This document shows, piece after piece, positions 4,101 through 6,352 of a stretch of 6,352 nt of DNA (positions within the stretch are counted from its first letter, which is position 1; every line of letters starts with the position of its first letter). Both the position numbers and the translations under genes were made by a program. The notes below the pieces were generated by a model. The model was given only the letters and a program-made list of their open reading frames with translations, was not told the DNA's origin and did no database searches. The stretch comes from Puniceicoccales bacterium (GTDB lineage: Bacteria > Verrucomicrobiota > Verrucomicrobiia > Opitutales > UBA953), in NCBI GenBank assembly GCA_031289285.1, contig JAITPT010000108.1, forward strand, positions 1 to 6,352. Reading direction: 5' to 3'.

Positions 4101-6352
4101 ATGCTTCTCTTTTCCAAACACCGACACCTCCTCGCTTTCCTCCTCGCCGCCGCATCGGGCTTCGCACCGGAGAGCATTCGCGCCGACACTCCCGCCGCAC
4201 CCGCCGCCGCACCCGCACCCGCCGCCGCCGTCGCGCCCGCCGCACCTGCCCCCGCCGCCGCCGCCGCACCCGCACCCGCCAAGCAAGGGATAGTCACCGA
4301 CATCCTCTATCGTTTCGACGGCACCCGCAAAATTGACGTCTCCGAAGCCGCCGCCCACATGCGACTAAAAATCGGCCAGCCATTTTCCCAAGAAGCCACC
4401 GACGCCTCGATACGCGCTTTTTACAGGACAGGTTTTTACGAATACGTCAGCATAGACCCCGCCTTGCTCCCCGATGGTTCCGTGCGAGTCTCCGTCACGC
4501 TTACGCCTCGGCTGCGCATCTCAAAGGTGGAAATCACGGGGAATAAAGAGTGGGACACAGAGACGATTTGGGGCACGGGATTGATAGACGAGGTGCTCGT
4601 CAGAGAAGGCGACCCACTCGACGAAGTGATGATTAAACGTAGCGTCGAGAAACTCGTAAAAAAATACAGCGAGATATTTCCGTTCTCAGAAATCACACCA
4701 GTAATCGTCCGCAACGACGCAGAGGGCACGGCGACCGTCACGTTTGAAATCAAGGAAGGTCTCAACATCGCCATCCGCGAACTCATCTTCGAGGGCAACA
4801 AACACATCGCAGAAAGCGACCTGCGCCCCATCATCGAAACCTCCTCGTGGGCCTACTTCTTCGACCCCGCTGACTTTCCCGGAAACCGCTTCGCCAAGCT
4901 CTCGTGGCTGCGCACTCCGTTCGGGCGTTTTAACAAAGACACGCTCGACACCGACATAGATAAGCTGCGCGACTTCTACCGAAACCAAGGATTCCTCGAC
5001 GCCGAAATCCCACGCGAAACCGTCGAACGAAAGTTTGTCGAATCCGACCTGACCGACGGCTGGCTCTCTGTGAAAATCAGAATTTCAGAAGGCGGACGCT
5101 ACACCGTCGGCGACATCAAAATCGAGGGCAACACACTCGGCGCACCTCTGCCCAGCGAAGACCCAGAAAAACTCACGCCCGCCCGCGCCGCAGAAATCGC
5201 CCGCTTCAAGAGCGACGCCATCATCGCCCGCATCGGCCAACGCCAACGCGACCTCACGCGACCCTATCCCATCGGCGACCGAGTGATTGACTTCTTCTCC
5301 CCCGACAACGCCAAGGCACGGAACTCCTCCGAAATCCGCACCAACTTTGACTCGCTCGCATCGGGCGATTGGTTCTCCCCCAAAGCCGTCGAAACCGCCG
5401 CCGAGAAAATCCGCGACTACTACGGCCAACTCGGCTACCTCAACACCTACGCCCAAATCCGGCGTGTGCCCGACGTCAAAACCGGCAAGGTTGACATCAT
5501 CATCAAAATCCACGAAGGCAAAAAAACGCGCCTCGGTGCCATCAACATCAACGGCAATACGAAGACCCGCAACCGCGTCATCACCCGCGAAATTCTCATG
5601 GCCCCGGGCGAAGTGTTCGACACCGTGCGCATGAAAAGCTCGGAGACGATTTTGCGGAATACGCGCTTCTTCGAGACCGTCCGCCTCTCACCCCAAGTTT
5701 CCAACGCCAACGTCCCCGACATGCGAGACCTGCGCATAGACGTCACCGAGGGGCAGACCGGTTCGCTCTCCTTCGGCGTCGGCTTCGACACCGTGCAGCA
5801 ACTCTACGGATACGCCGAATACTCCGAGAGCAACTTCGACATTTTCAATTGGCGAAATAACTTTCGCGGCGGCGGACAAAAGTTCCGCGCCCGCGCCTCT
5901 ATCGGCACCGTCTCCAGCTCGCTCTCGCAGTCTTTCGAGGAACCGTGGGTCGGCGGACGTGAGCTGGCCATCGGCTACGAGGTGTTTCTCCAAAACAATA
6001 GCTACGAGAGCAGCGACTTTGAGATTCAAGACATCGGCCTCAACATCAACGCCCGCCGCCGCATCTACGGGGAGATTTACGCGACGCTCAACTACAACAT
6101 CAAGCAGTCGAAAATCACCAACATCGCGTGGACACTCCCCGACTTCATCCGGCAAGAAGAGGGTGCAAAAATTATTTCCAAGGTCGGCCTCTCAATCACG
6201 CGCAATACCGCCAACGACTATTACTTCCCCACCTCCGGCAACCGCTTCTCCCTCTCGCAGTGGGTCGCGGGCGGCCCGTTCGGCGGCGACGTCAACTACT
6301 ACAGCATCGAGGCACGCGCCGCACAGTGGATACCCATCTTCGACGCCGCCGA
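4101..6352 (+). CDS. bamA: Outer membrane protein assembly factor BamA (Omp85), 3' end outside the window
   Basis: BamA is the core of the BAM complex, which folds and inserts beta-barrel proteins into the outer membrane. The frame is open for 750 codons from ATG 4101 to the edge. Residues 1-28 form a signal peptide (KHRH, then a hydrophobic stretch at 10-22; cleavage near Gly20 or Ala28). Residues 31-60 are only Ala, Pro and one Val. Five POTRA domains follow at about 63-137, 138-220, 221-331, 332-473 and 474-553, recognised by repeated features such as VEITGNK (143-149), LIFEGNK (228-234), IKIEGNT (339-345) and ININGNT (481-487). POTRA4 is about 60 residues longer than in E. coli. The barrel starts at about 554, with the BamA hallmark SNFDIFNWRNNFRGGGQKF (577-595) and SFEEPW (611-616). 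About 190 barrel residues, including the loop 6 VRGF-type motif, should lie beyond the window. The start is preferred because the signal peptide begins there; no Shine-Dalgarno sequence is seen. Confidence 0.97.
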   Translation, partial: MLLFSKHRHLLAFLLAAASGFAPESIRADTPAAPAAAPAPAAAVAPAAPAPAAAAAPAPAKQGIVTDILYRFDGTRKIDVSEAAAHMRLKIGQPFSQEATDASIRAFYRTGFYEYVSIDPALLPDGSVRVSVTLTPRLRISKVEITGNKEWDTETIWGTGLIDEVLVREGDPLDEVMIKRSVEKLVKKYSEIFPFSEITPVIVRNDAEGTATVTFEIKEGLNIAIRELIFEGNKHIAESDLRPIIETSSWAYFFDPADFPGNRFAKLSWLRTPFGRFNKDTLDTDIDKLRDFYRNQGFLDAEIPRETVERKFVESDLTDGWLSVKIRISEGGRYTVGDIKIEGNTLGAPLPSEDPEKLTPARAAEIARFKSDAIIARIGQRQRDLTRPYPIGDRVIDFFSPDNAKARNSSEIRTNFDSLASGDWFSPKAVETAAEKIRDYYGQLGYLNTYAQIRRVPDVKTGKVDIIIKIHEGKKTRLGAININGNTKTRNRVITREILMAPGEVFDTVRMKSSETILRNTRFFETVRLSPQVSNANVPDMRDLRIDVTEGQTGSLSFGVGFDTVQQLYGYAEYSESNFDIFNWRNNFRGGGQKFRARASIGTVSSSLSQSFEEPWVGGRELAIGYEVFLQNNSYESSDFEIQDIGLNINARRRIYGEIYATLNYNIKQSKITNIAWTLPDFIRQEEGAKIISKVGLSITRNTANDYYFPTSGNRFSLSQWVAGGPFGGDVNYYSIEARAAQWIPIFDAA
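4191..4280 (+). repeat. Low-complexity Ala/Pro-coding tract with a 23-base direct repeat, in bamA
   Basis: These 30 codons encode 20 Ala, 9 Pro and 1 Val between the signal peptide and POTRA1, using almost only GCC, GCA and CCC. Within the tract a perfect 23-base direct repeat occurs at 4201-4223 and 4258-4280, 57 bases (19 codons) apart, so the copies are in frame. This points to growth of the linker by duplication or slippage. The matching antisense Gly/Ala frame is a shadow. Confidence 0.85.

Noticed and set aside
3938..4303. A 122-residue extension of the HAD gene into the bamA signal-peptide and linker region
   Set aside because: The ATG at 3937 has a strong ribosome binding site and the HAD motif I follows directly; the extension is Gly/Ala/Arg filler antisense to bamA.
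4436..6155. Antisense open frames opposite bamA
   Set aside because: The + strand frame is an unbroken, unmistakable BamA throughout, and the antisense products show no family features.
1..6352. A CRISPR array, mobile element, tRNA or novel defence system
   Set aside because: There are no regularly spaced repeats with unique spacers, no transposase or integrase, no tRNA-like cloverleaf, and all four genes belong to recognisable housekeeping or envelope-type families.

Overview
The window comes from a high-G+C Gram-negative bacterium. The best guess is Verrucomicrobiota, near Opitutales. This rests on a lipoprotein that matches, from memory, the TIGR03067 domain known mainly from Planctomycetes and Verrucomicrobia, on an aminotransferase resembling those I recall from Opitutales, and on a BamA, which requires an outer membrane. 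The assignment is inference; no rRNA or other marker is present.

Layout: an AT-richer leader (1-124) precedes a class V aminotransferase on + (125-1201). A small lipoprotein gene follows 22 bases later on the same strand (1224-1751). A short C-rich convergent junction (1752-1822) separates it from a 704-residue HAD-superfamily protein on - (1823-3937). A 163-base divergent spacer (3938-4100) follows. It carries the only strong Shine-Dalgarno sequence in the window, which serves the HAD gene. The last gene, on +, is a large 5' part of bamA (4101 to the window edge). It encodes a signal peptide, an Ala/Pro linker, five POTRA domains and about the first half of the beta-barrel. The gene is open to the last base and is cut by the window edge.

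The four genes do not form one obvious pathway. The aminotransferase and lipoprotein may be co-transcribed. The lipoprotein and BamA both belong to the cell envelope, and BamA is the essential outer-membrane insertase. HAD proteins of this long type are often found near polysaccharide genes, but nothing here shows a substrate. I see no mobile element, CRISPR array, tRNA, rRNA or defence system, and no convincing sign of a new multi-gene system. The most interesting points are the architecture of this BamA (duplicated Ala/Pro linker, enlarged fourth POTRA), the large uncharacterised C-terminal part of the HAD protein, and the repeat-rich convergent junction.
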